From CAYSLU01 sp964431965 (GTDB taxonomy: Bacteria > Verrucomicrobiota > Kiritimatiellia > CAIKKV01 > CAYSLU01): DNA of 30,831 nucleotides. Numbering within the stretch: the first letter of the stretch is position 1; every line of letters begins with the position of its first letter. The position numbers were made by a program, and so were the translations under genes. This document shows, piece after piece, positions 14,196 through 21,673 of this stretch. Location of the stretch: assembly GCA_964431965.1 (NCBI GenBank), contig CAYSLU010000066.1, positions 1-30,831 of the forward strand, read 5' to 3'. A model generated the notes under the pieces. The model was not told where the DNA came from. It ran no database searches and saw only the letters and a program-made list of their open reading frames with translations.

Positions 14196-16070
14196 TTACG
14201 GCGTGGCTGTCAGGCGCAACTGGTAGAACCGCACGGTTCCGCGGCCGAGGTAGCGTACGCGCGGCTCAATCTCCGTGGGGTGGGCGAGCTGCAGGCGGAG
14301 GGGGATCCACACGCGTCCCGACGTTCCGGTGACGGCTGCGGAGCAGATCACAGCGTCGGATCCTGCCCGCGCGATGTCCAGGCGCGCCGACGGCTTCGAG
14401 CTTCGCCCGGCGGCGACTTCACACTCGAATTCCATTTGGTAGCGCCCGGCGGGCAGCGCGATCGGCACGCCGAAGGCCAGCCATTCCTCGGCGTGCTGAC
14501 CCTCTTCCGCGAAGCGACAGCCCGGGCCTCCGGACTCGTCCGCGAACGATCCCGTCCGGGCGTGCATGCGTTCAGCGGCGCGGACGTACGTGCCGTCCGT
14601 CCGGGGCCAGTCCATCGGTTCGAGAGCCGGAGCACCGCTCGCCCGGAGCCGCATCGGCCGCCGGTCGGTCAGGAAGGTGGCGAGGAATCGATCCTGCATG
14701 GCATCGACCGAGCGGACGACCAGCGGCCGGCTCTGAAGCCCCTTCGGGTTGAAGACGAGGACCCCGTGCGATCCGCGGGTGTATGGGCCGGGGGTTGCGA
14801 ACAGGAGCGCCTCGGGCGGCGCGGACCGGACCACCCGGATGGCTGCGGCCAGAGGAGCCAGCGTCCGGCGCAGGGCAGCGCCTTCGGCGAACACGTGGAG
14901 AGCGGCCGCGGCGGCCGCGGCGAGCACGAGCGCCGCGACCGCCGTGCGGGCCGCCGGCGGCGGCAGGTGCGCGGATCGGACGAGGCGGGTGAGGCCGCGG
15001 CCGGCCACCAGCAGGACGAACGGCAGCGACTCGAACAGATAGCCCGGACCGGTCTCGGTCGGTCCCGGGTACCAGAAGCAGACGAGGCTGACGGCTGCCG
15101 CCAGAAAGCAGCCGCCATAGAGCATCGCCCATCGGTCGCGTAGCCAGAGCGCGAGCGCGGCGACGGCGGCCAGCCCACCGCCGAAGCCCCACAGCCACCG
15201 GTCGTAGAGCCGCAGGTTGTCCGCCAGGTTCTGAAGCCCGACGGAGGGGGTGTGCTGGATCACGACGCCGGACGTGTGTCGGGGCCCGAAGCCGGGGTTC
15301 TCGGACGGATCGTAGAACAGGTATGACATGGTGAGCGGATCGCCGACGGCGAGCCAGTTATACAGCAGCAGGGCGACGATGCCGGCCGTCGCGGCGCAGG
15401 CGAAGGCGATCGTGCCCCGCCAGGCCGGACCGCGCCCGGGTCCGCGCGCGCGCCAGAGCGCCGCGAGCGCCTCGGCGCCCAGAGGGATGGCGAGCGCGCC
15501 GGCGGTGTAGGTCCGGTTCATGGCCAGCCAGCCCCATGCGAGCCCGGCAGCGGCGGCCCAGGCGACCGCGCCGCCGGACCGCCACCGCACATGGCACCAG
15601 AGCATGAGCGCGACAGAGAGGAATCCCGTCGTGTGGCTCAGCAGCGTGCCGTGCGTCAGCAGGAAGAACGGCGACGCCAGGGCGAGAAAGGCGATGAGGG
15701 CGGGGTGGACGCCGAGCCGGGCTCCGGTGGCCATGAGCAGGAGTAGTGAGAGGCCGGCGCCGGCGGCCACCATGAGATGGGGGCGGTCCACCAGGCAGCC
15801 GGGCATGAGCCAGATCGCATGTCCGGGGGGGTAGCGCGAAAGCCATCCCACGGCCGGATTCTGGATGATCATCTCGTGGAAGAACGCGCCCGGCGAGGGC
15901 GGCACGGGGCGGGATACTCGCCCTTCGAGGAGGGTATACGCCTGGAAGACATAGCTGTTCTCGTCCGTCGTGATGGGGGCGTCCTGGAAGACGGCGGAGC
16001 GGACGGCCCACACCGCTGCTGCCGCGAGCGCGAACGCCAGGATGGCGCCTGCTTTTCCCCACCGGGTCAC
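14196..16070 (-). CDS. GT-C membrane glycosyltransferase (GT39/ArnT-like)
   Basis: A 624-aa protein. After the first helix (KAGAILAFALAAAAVWAV) comes PITTDENSYVFQAYTLLEG, with the D36-E37 pair at the catalytic Asp position of GT-C enzymes. About ten helices follow up to residue 400 or so, including the loop SRYPPGHAIWLMPG. The C-terminal 200 residues are extracytoplasmic and end in a beta-rich stretch (PAGRYQMEFECEVAAG...VRYLGRGTVRFYQLRLTA) that may bind carbohydrate. It starts with GTG at 16070, in a 4-nt GTGA overlap with the stop of the upstream flippase-like gene, so the two are translationally coupled. Its 3' end lies 18 nt from the convergent UbiA gene. The donor is likely a polyprenyl-phosphate sugar; the acceptor is unknown. 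Confidence 0.8.
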   Translation of the reverse strand: MTRWGKAGAILAFALAAAAVWAVRSAVFQDAPITTDENSYVFQAYTLLEGRVSRPVPPSPGAFFHEMIIQNPAVGWLSRYPPGHAIWLMPGCLVDRPHLMVAAGAGLSLLLLMATGARLGVHPALIAFLALASPFFLLTHGTLLSHTTGFLSVALMLWCHVRWRSGGAVAWAAAAGLAWGWLAMNRTYTAGALAIPLGAEALAALWRARGPGRGPAWRGTIAFACAATAGIVALLLYNWLAVGDPLTMSYLFYDPSENPGFGPRHTSGVVIQHTPSVGLQNLADNLRLYDRWLWGFGGGLAAVAALALWLRDRWAMLYGGCFLAAAVSLVCFWYPGPTETGPGYLFESLPFVLLVAGRGLTRLVRSAHLPPPAARTAVAALVLAAAAAAALHVFAEGAALRRTLAPLAAAIRVVRSAPPEALLFATPGPYTRGSHGVLVFNPKGLQSRPLVVRSVDAMQDRFLATFLTDRRPMRLRASGAPALEPMDWPRTDGTYVRAAERMHARTGSFADESGGPGCRFAEEGQHAEEWLAFGVPIALPAGRYQMEFECEVAAGRSSKPSARLDIARAGSDAVICSAAVTGTSGRVWIPLRLQLAHPTEIEPRVRYLGRGTVRFYQLRLTATP

Positions 16071-17083
16071 GGCGTGCTTTCGCCCGGGGGCGGCTGGCCG
16101 CCGGCCGTGCCGCCCGCGGCGCGCCGGCCGAACGCGAGTCCGCCGGGGCCGAGCGTGAACGCCGCGCCGGGAAGCATCGCGGCAAAAATGAGCACGTACG
16201 TGATGAACGAAACCGTGAGGCAGTCGGGGCCGGGCACCCCGGCCTGGCCGAAGAAGTAGAGGAAGCCGCCCTCCTTGACCCCCAGCCCGAAGTAGGAGAT
16301 CGGCAGGAGGCTGAGCATCACGATCATCGGCACGAACGCGAGCGCCTGGATGAGCGGCACCGGCCGGCCCACCGCATGGAACAGGAAGACGATGCCGACC
16401 GTGCGCAGGATCTGGATGACGACGTTCAGCAGAAGCACCGGCGCCAGCGTGCCGGGCATGGAGCGGAAGGACACCAGGGAGTCGTGCACCTCCTCCACGC
16501 GGCCCGCGATGCGGGCGGGCAGGCTCCCGTCCCGCAGTCGGCGACGAACCAGGCGCAGGAAGAGGCCCGGCAGGGGAGAGACCAGGACGACCACCATCGC
16601 CAGAACGAGCGCCGCGACGATGGCGACCGAGACCAGCACCCGGCGGTCCGGCAGGGACGACCAGGTCAGGGCCGTGCCCACCGCGGCCGTGCCAACGAGC
16701 GCGATGATACCCAGGACCCGGTCCGCCACGAGCGAGCCGGCGGAGTGGGTTCCGCTCTGCTGCTCGCCCTTGAGCATCAGGATGCGCAGCGCGTCCGCGC
16801 CGACGCTGACCGGCACCAGCAGGCTGAGGAAATTGCTCGTGAAGACGATGCGCACGAGGCGGGCGATGGGGATGTTGATTTGCTTCTTTCGAAGCAGTAG
16901 ATTCCACTTCGCCGCGAGCACGACGGGCTCCAGCAGGACGGTGACCAGCGAGGCCAGCATCAGCGGTACCGAGGCGCCGGCCAGCCGCTCCGCCACATCG
17001 TGCAGATTGACGCGCGTGAGGATCACCCGGAAGCAGACGGCGATGACGGCGATCTTGAGCAGGACGAGCAGGGGTCTTTTCAT
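16067..17083 (-). CDS. lysylphosphatidylglycerol synthase-type transmembrane protein (flippase-like)
   Basis: A 338-aa protein with about eight transmembrane helices. Family features are the N-terminal LLKIAVIAVCFRVIL, the block RIVFTSNFLSLLVPVSVGAD (first periplasmic gate region), SLVADRVLGIIALVG, and near the C-terminus PISYFGLGVKEGGFLYFFGQ. This is the LPG_synthase_TM / UPF0104 (YbhN-like) family, whose members occur alone or fused to lipid-modifying domains. They are often found next to glycosyltransferases and are suspected of moving lipid-linked substrates across the membrane. It overlaps the following GT-C gene by 4 nt, implying a joint function. The ATG at 17083 is the natural start; its ribosome binding site is not obvious. 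The C-terminal tail (after about 310) is Gly/Pro-rich and probably disordered. Confidence 0.8.
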   Translation of the reverse strand: MKRPLLVLLKIAVIAVCFRVILTRVNLHDVAERLAGASVPLMLASLVTVLLEPVVLAAKWNLLLRKKQINIPIARLVRIVFTSNFLSLLVPVSVGADALRILMLKGEQQSGTHSAGSLVADRVLGIIALVGTAAVGTALTWSSLPDRRVLVSVAIVAALVLAMVVVLVSPLPGLFLRLVRRRLRDGSLPARIAGRVEEVHDSLVSFRSMPGTLAPVLLLNVVIQILRTVGIVFLFHAVGRPVPLIQALAFVPMIVMLSLLPISYFGLGVKEGGFLYFFGQAGVPGPDCLTVSFITYVLIFAAMLPGAAFTLGPGGLAFGRRAAGGTAGGQPPPGESTP

Positions 17084-17180
17084 GGGCAGCCGCCCGAGCG
17101 GAACCGGCTCGGCAACGGGAGATTATTAGCGGACGGCCCCGGCGATATACAGCACATTCGCCCGTCTTCTGCCGGCACGC
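17084..17180. promoter_or_regulatory. divergent promoter region between the flippase-like gene and a GT-C gene
   Basis: A 97-nt spacer between genes read away from each other, so it must contain two promoters. It is locally AT-rich (GATTATTAG, GATATACAG). On the plus strand TTATTA and TATACA are separated by 17 nt, with 3/6 and 4/6 matches to the sigma70 boxes. On the minus strand AATAAT could be a -10 box. Neither is strong. Confidence 0.35.
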
Positions 17181-20100
17181 ATGAAACGATCGCTCCACCT
17201 GTGGATGCTGGGCCTCATCTGCCTTGCCGCGCTGCTCCTCCGGTGCGAGGGGGTCCGCTGGCCGGCCTATCATCCGGACGAGTATCCCATCGCCCGGTGG
17301 ATCGACTGGACCCGTGAGCATGCGTACGTCGGCGAGCGCTTCTACGCGAACGGGTTCTTCGTGCTGGCGCGGCCGGCGCGGGCCGCGACGGAGGGTGTCT
17401 GGGCGGCCGCGGACTGGGCGTCGCAACACATGGGCGCGCCGAGTCGCGAGCTCGGTCTCCCCACTTGGATTCTCTGGGCGCGAGGGTTCAACGTGGGCCT
17501 GGGCGTCCTGACCTGCCTCCTCGTGTTCGGCATGGCCCGGCGCATCACCGGCTCGTCCGGCTCCGGCCTCTTGGCCGCCGCGCTGCTGGCGGTTTCGCAG
17601 TATCCCGTGGAGCACAGCCACTACGGCGAAACGGACATCGCCATGCTGGCGACGCTGATCGCGGCCATGTGGCTGCTGGCGGCCGCGCGCGACCGGGGCG
17701 GGCCGTGGCGCCTGGCGGGAGCGGCGCTCGCGTGCGGCTATGCGGCGGGAACGAAGCTCACGCTGATGGCCCTGCTGCCGTCGCTGGCTGCCGTCGTGCT
17801 GCTGGCGCCCCGCTCCGCCGGCGGGCGAGCCTGGGTCCAGCTTCCGCTGCGGCTCGCAGGCGCGCTGCTGGCCGGGCTTGCGGGTTTCTACCTGGCGCAT
17901 CCGGGCGTGGCGCATTGGACCTGGTTCGTCGAAGCCGTGCGCGTCGCGGGTGAGAAGGTCTACCAGGAAACGTCGCTCAACATGGGGCCGCTGGCCGGCG
18001 ATGCGCACGTCCGGCATCTGGCGCACCTCAAGCAGCTGGCGGAGTATGCCGGCTCGGTGGGATGGGGTGTTCTCGTACTGGCGGCGGCCGGTGTGCCGCT
18101 GGCGCTCGGCTCTCGGTTCCGCCGGTTCTGGCCGGTCGTCCTGCTCTTCCCGGCGGTGTTCCTCTTCTACTGGGTGTTCAAGGCGCCATGGGTGCGCAGC
18201 CAGGAGTCCATGGCGTTCCTGCCGGGCCTGCTCGTGCTGGCCTCGCTGCCCCTGCTGGCGCTGTGGAGCCGCCCGCGCGTCGGCATCCGGCTGGCGGCGG
18301 TCGTGCTGGGCGCCTGGGCGGTCGGTAGCGCCGGCTGGCGCGGCGCGCAGGTGGCGTCGGTCTTCGGGTGGGACGACACGCGGGACCTGGCGCGCGAGTG
18401 GCTCGAGCGGCACCTGCCGTACGAGTCCGTGCTGGCGGCCGAGCGGTACTCCGGACAGGCGTGCCCTGAGACTCGATCGGCTCCGCTGGACATCGCCAAG
18501 ATTGAGCGTACCGGCCTGGCCGCGCTCCGGCAGGCGAACGGAGCTTTCTTCCTGCGCACGTCGACCTACGCCGGGCGCGGAATCGAGCATCCGCTTACCG
18601 GCCTGCGGTATCCGGCCCCGGAACGGGTGTTCCAGGAATTCCAGGACGGGTCCGAGCTCCTGGGCACGTGGGCGCCGATGCCGCCGCACGGACAGGCGAC
18701 CTTCTGTTCGCCCAACATCGAGCTGTACGGACTGAGGCGGTTCGAGCAGTCCCGCCCGCTCGATGTCCTGCTGCCGCAGCCGGTCTGGGCGAGCGACCGT
18801 GAGCGCGAGACGGTGTTTCCGGATCTCGCCGATCTGGGCGCGGCCACGGCGCTGCGCATCGATCGCCGGCCCCGGTGTCTGGCGCTGGCCGGGCCCGGCG
18901 AGCCGACACGGCCCGTCTTCCTCGTGGCGTGGACGCGGGAACGGGCGGCGGATGTCCGCGGAAGCGGCTTCGGGCGCCGTTTCCGGGCGCATCTGGAGCC
19001 GTACGATGTGACGGTGGTTCGCCTGGATCGGCCGTGGTGGCGGCCGCGGCTGCGTCACTTTGAAGCGGTCACCGTCAGCACCGAGCCTGAGAAGAACACC
19101 CTGCTGGTGCCGTGCTACGTCCGGCTGGCTACCAGCCCGGCCGAGGTCGTGCAGGCGCTGGCCGTCGTGGGTCAGGAGGAGCGCGCGCAGGAGTTCCTGA
19201 GCGAGGCCGAAATGCGGCGGTCGCTCCCTCCGGTGACGCAATACATGCTGGCTGTGAACGGCGGGCGATGGGCGCAGGCGGATCCGTTGCGCGCCGCCGC
19301 CCGCCGGGAGTTCGAAGCGCTTGACGCGGCCCGGGCTGAGCCGCCGGATGCGCTGCGGATCCGGGGGCGAAGTGCGCACTACATCGACGCGTTCGCGCGG
19401 GTGCACCTCGCGCCCCCCCGGCAGGTCAAGTCGGAGGTCCTGGCGCGGAAGAAGGATGACGACGGTCGCCCGGTTGAGCCGCCGGTCTATGAGATGGAAA
19501 TCGAGGTGCCCGTGGCGCTCGGCATGGGCCGCTTTGACGTGGGCGTGGATCTGCGCCTGGGTGATTCCGTGCCCGGAACGAATGTGCCGGTCACCATGGA
19601 GCTGATCGAGGAGTTGCGGGACACCGGCCGGAGCATGGAGCTGCCGAGCCTGAGCGCGGACCGGTATGAGCGGGTTTCGTTCGAGCTGGCGGCGCGCCAG
19701 GATCACGGGTTTCGTCTGCGCATCCGGTCGCCGGCGCCCCTGACGCTGTACAGCCGGGACCTGGCGGTGCGGTGGGCCTCCCGGGATGCCGTGGAGTCGG
19801 TGCGGGACCGCCTGGGAGCGGCGCTGGTTGCCGATGCGTTGCACGCGGGAGACCGGGAGGCGGCGTCCGTGTTTCTGAGGCGGATATCCGAGGAGCGATG
19901 GAACGAGCTGGAGTTGCGCGAGCTGGCTTTTTCGCTCGATCCGACCGGCGCCGAATCTGCGGCTCGCCTGCTGGCCGTGGCGCCTGATCACTACGGCGCG
20001 CTTCGCGTGCTGGCGGTCGCCCGCGGCGATGCGGCGATGGTGGAGCGGGTGACGGGGCTCCGCGAAACGCTTGCGCATCCGGTGATCTTCGGCCGGTTCG

Positions 20101-20435
20101 TCCGCCTGGTCTCTGTCGAGGAGCGGGCCGACGGCGGGTTTCGCTGCGTGTTCGAGGCGCTTCGAAACGATACGCCGCCGCTGGCCGCCGTCCTGTGGGA
20201 TCCCGCGTTCGGGTCGCGGAAGTGGAAGAGTCTGGCCGTCGCGCCCCTGAGCCAGCGTCCGCTGGCCCGGGGGGAGCGGGTGGCCGTCACGATCACCCTG
20301 CCGCCCGGCAAGAGCGGGCGGCTGGCCGACCTGGCCATGGGCGTTCGCTCCAACGTGCGATGGCAGCCTGGCGTGCTGAAGCCGGAGGGCGATGAAGAGC
20401 GCGGCGTGCGCTTGGGAACCCTGCTGGGGCGCTGA
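17181..20435 (+). CDS. very large GT-C membrane glycosyltransferase (PMT_2/ArnT-like) with a long C-terminal region
   Basis: A 1084-aa protein. The first helix (MKRSLHLWMLGLICLAALLL) is followed by YHPDEYPIARWIDW, with D33-E34 at the expected catalytic Asp of GT-C enzymes. EHSHYGETDIAMLATLIAAM is the second conserved loop of this type of dolichyl-phosphate-mannose transferase relative. About ten helices end near residue 395. The remaining 690 residues are soluble and presumably outside the membrane. They mix alpha-helical parts (AEVVQALAVVGQEERAQEFL) with beta-rich parts, ending in a segment (FRCVFEALRNDTPPLAAVLW ... GERVAVTITLPPGKSG) that may be a distant version of the C-terminal beta-sandwich at 9991. 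This is about twice the usual GT39 length. The ATG at 17181 has no clear ribosome binding site. Its 3' end is 30 nt before the deacetylase gene. Confidence 0.75.
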   Translation: MKRSLHLWMLGLICLAALLLRCEGVRWPAYHPDEYPIARWIDWTREHAYVGERFYANGFFVLARPARAATEGVWAAADWASQHMGAPSRELGLPTWILWARGFNVGLGVLTCLLVFGMARRITGSSGSGLLAAALLAVSQYPVEHSHYGETDIAMLATLIAAMWLLAAARDRGGPWRLAGAALACGYAAGTKLTLMALLPSLAAVVLLAPRSAGGRAWVQLPLRLAGALLAGLAGFYLAHPGVAHWTWFVEAVRVAGEKVYQETSLNMGPLAGDAHVRHLAHLKQLAEYAGSVGWGVLVLAAAGVPLALGSRFRRFWPVVLLFPAVFLFYWVFKAPWVRSQESMAFLPGLLVLASLPLLALWSRPRVGIRLAAVVLGAWAVGSAGWRGAQVASVFGWDDTRDLAREWLERHLPYESVLAAERYSGQACPETRSAPLDIAKIERTGLAALRQANGAFFLRTSTYAGRGIEHPLTGLRYPAPERVFQEFQDGSELLGTWAPMPPHGQATFCSPNIELYGLRRFEQSRPLDVLLPQPVWASDRERETVFPDLADLGAATALRIDRRPRCLALAGPGEPTRPVFLVAWTRERAADVRGSGFGRRFRAHLEPYDVTVVRLDRPWWRPRLRHFEAVTVSTEPEKNTLLVPCYVRLATSPAEVVQALAVVGQEERAQEFLSEAEMRRSLPPVTQYMLAVNGGRWAQADPLRAAARREFEALDAARAEPPDALRIRGRSAHYIDAFARVHLAPPRQVKSEVLARKKDDDGRPVEPPVYEMEIEVPVALGMGRFDVGVDLRLGDSVPGTNVPVTMELIEELRDTGRSMELPSLSADRYERVSFELAARQDHGFRLRIRSPAPLTLYSRDLAVRWASRDAVESVRDRLGAALVADALHAGDREAASVFLRRISEERWNELELRELAFSLDPTGAESAARLLAVAPDHYGALRVLAVARGDAAMVERVTGLRETLAHPVIFGRFVRLVSVEERADGGFRCVFEALRNDTPPLAAVLWDPAFGSRKWKSLAVAPLSQRPLARGERVAVTITLPPGKSGRLADLAMGVRSNVRWQPGVLKPEGDEERGVRLGTLLGR

Positions 20436-20465
20436 TGCGTGGAAGTGGTTGATGGGGAGCGGCGG

Positions 20466-21659
20466 ATGGTTGAATATGGGAACATGAGTCCTCGAGTGAC
20501 ACGCGCCAGCCGACGCATTCTCCCTGCCCTGCTTGTGCTGGCGGCGATCGGCCTGGGGGGCGGCTGCAGCCGGCAAGAGGCCAAACCGTTCACTGCGGAT
20601 TACGGCTCGCTGATCCATTTCGTTCCGTCAACCGGGATGGTCGTGGCGCTGACCTTCGACGACGGGCCGAACGACCCGTATACGAGCCGCATCCTCGATG
20701 TCCTGGACCGGGAGCACGTTCCGGCGACCTTCTTCCTGGTGGGAACGAACGTGGAGGCGTCGCCCGCCACGGCCCGGCGGATTGTCGCGGCCGGCCATGC
20801 GGTGGGAAATCACTCCTACAGCCATCCCCGGTTCGACCGCCTGCGCGCTCCAGAGATCGAGCGGGAGATCGAGCGGGGCGCCAATGTGCTGGGCCGGGTG
20901 CTCGGGGTGAAGACGCGACTGGTTCGCCCGCCCTACGGCCTGTACGGGCCCGGGCTGGACGGCATCTGTCACCGGCGGGGCGAGTGGATTGCCGGCTGGT
21001 CAGCCCAGGCGTCGGACTGGAATCCGCGCGTGCCGGAGGAGATTGCGGAGCGGATCGAGGAACTGGTCCGGCCCGGCGTCATCATCCTGCTGCACGATGG
21101 CAAGGAAACCGAGCGGGGCACGGACCGCGAGGGGACCGTTCAGGCTCTGGCGAGACTCGTGCCGGAGCTGAAGGCCCGGGGCTACCGCTTCGTCACCCTG
21201 CCGGATCTGATCGACCGGGCGGCGCCGCCGCTCGTCCGCTTTTCAAATGGTGTCAACCTGCTTGGCGTGCAGATTCCGGACGGTCCGGTGGTCGCGGGGG
21301 AGCGCGCGGCGTTCCGGTGTTTCTGGCAGATTCCGCCCGAGATCGCGCGGCATCGGCTTTCGGGTCTCGTTCACATCCGGTCGGGCGACCTCCGCGTGGC
21401 CCAGGCGGACCGCCCGCTGCCGCCCCGCGAGGACATGTGGCATCAGGCCGACGAGCTCGACGCGTTGATTCCCGCCGATGCGGCACCGGGGTTCTGTGAA
21501 ATCGCCGTCGGGCTGTATGCGGCCGGCCGATCGGACTGGCGCGGTCGCATCGCGCTGTCCACCCGCCTGCCGCACAGCCGGCGGACGGCCATCCTGCCGG
21601 AGCGGCTGCAGATCGCGTCGCCTACACCCCCATCGCCGCCTTCCGGAGCAGCGCCTTGA
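20466..21659 (+). CDS. NodB-type polysaccharide deacetylase lipoprotein with a C-terminal beta-sandwich
   Basis: A 397-aa protein (CE4 family). All five NodB motifs are visible: TFDDGP (63-68), HSYSH (116-120), RPPYG (154-158), SDW (183-185) and LLHDG (208-212). The metal ligands would be D66, H116 and H120, so it should be an active Zn- or Ni-dependent N- or O-deacetylase. The hydrophobic stretch ILPALLVLAAIGLGGGC with C34 suggests a lipoprotein facing the periplasm. The start at 20466 is supported by GGGGAG 6-7 nt upstream; ATG 20484 would give a shorter signal but has only a weak site. Residues about 258-380 (VRFSNGVNLLGVQI...FRCFWQIP...EIAVGLYAAG) match the beta-sandwich of the glycosyltransferase at 9991, an unusual tail for a NodB protein. 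The substrate is probably the envelope glycan made by the neighbouring GT-C enzymes. Confidence 0.9.
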   Translation: MVEYGNMSPRVTRASRRILPALLVLAAIGLGGGCSRQEAKPFTADYGSLIHFVPSTGMVVALTFDDGPNDPYTSRILDVLDREHVPATFFLVGTNVEASPATARRIVAAGHAVGNHSYSHPRFDRLRAPEIEREIERGANVLGRVLGVKTRLVRPPYGLYGPGLDGICHRRGEWIAGWSAQASDWNPRVPEEIAERIEELVRPGVIILLHDGKETERGTDREGTVQALARLVPELKARGYRFVTLPDLIDRAAPPLVRFSNGVNLLGVQIPDGPVVAGERAAFRCFWQIPPEIARHRLSGLVHIRSGDLRVAQADRPLPPREDMWHQADELDALIPADAAPGFCEIAVGLYAAGRSDWRGRIALSTRLPHSRRTAILPERLQIASPTPPSPPSGAAP

Positions 21660-21673
21660 ACGGGAGGGACTCC

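Noticed and set aside
20436..20483. A third 7-bp repeat stretch before the deacetylase
   Set aside because: The GTTGATG/GTTGAAT likeness covers only two non-adjacent units and overlaps the ribosome binding site and start of the gene.
14196..20618. A single 2140-codon minus-strand frame covering several genes
   Set aside because: Only its last part is the GT-C protein starting at 16070. The rest runs antisense or out of frame through the flippase-like gene and the GT-C gene at 17181, and has shadow composition (Arg/Gln/His-rich).
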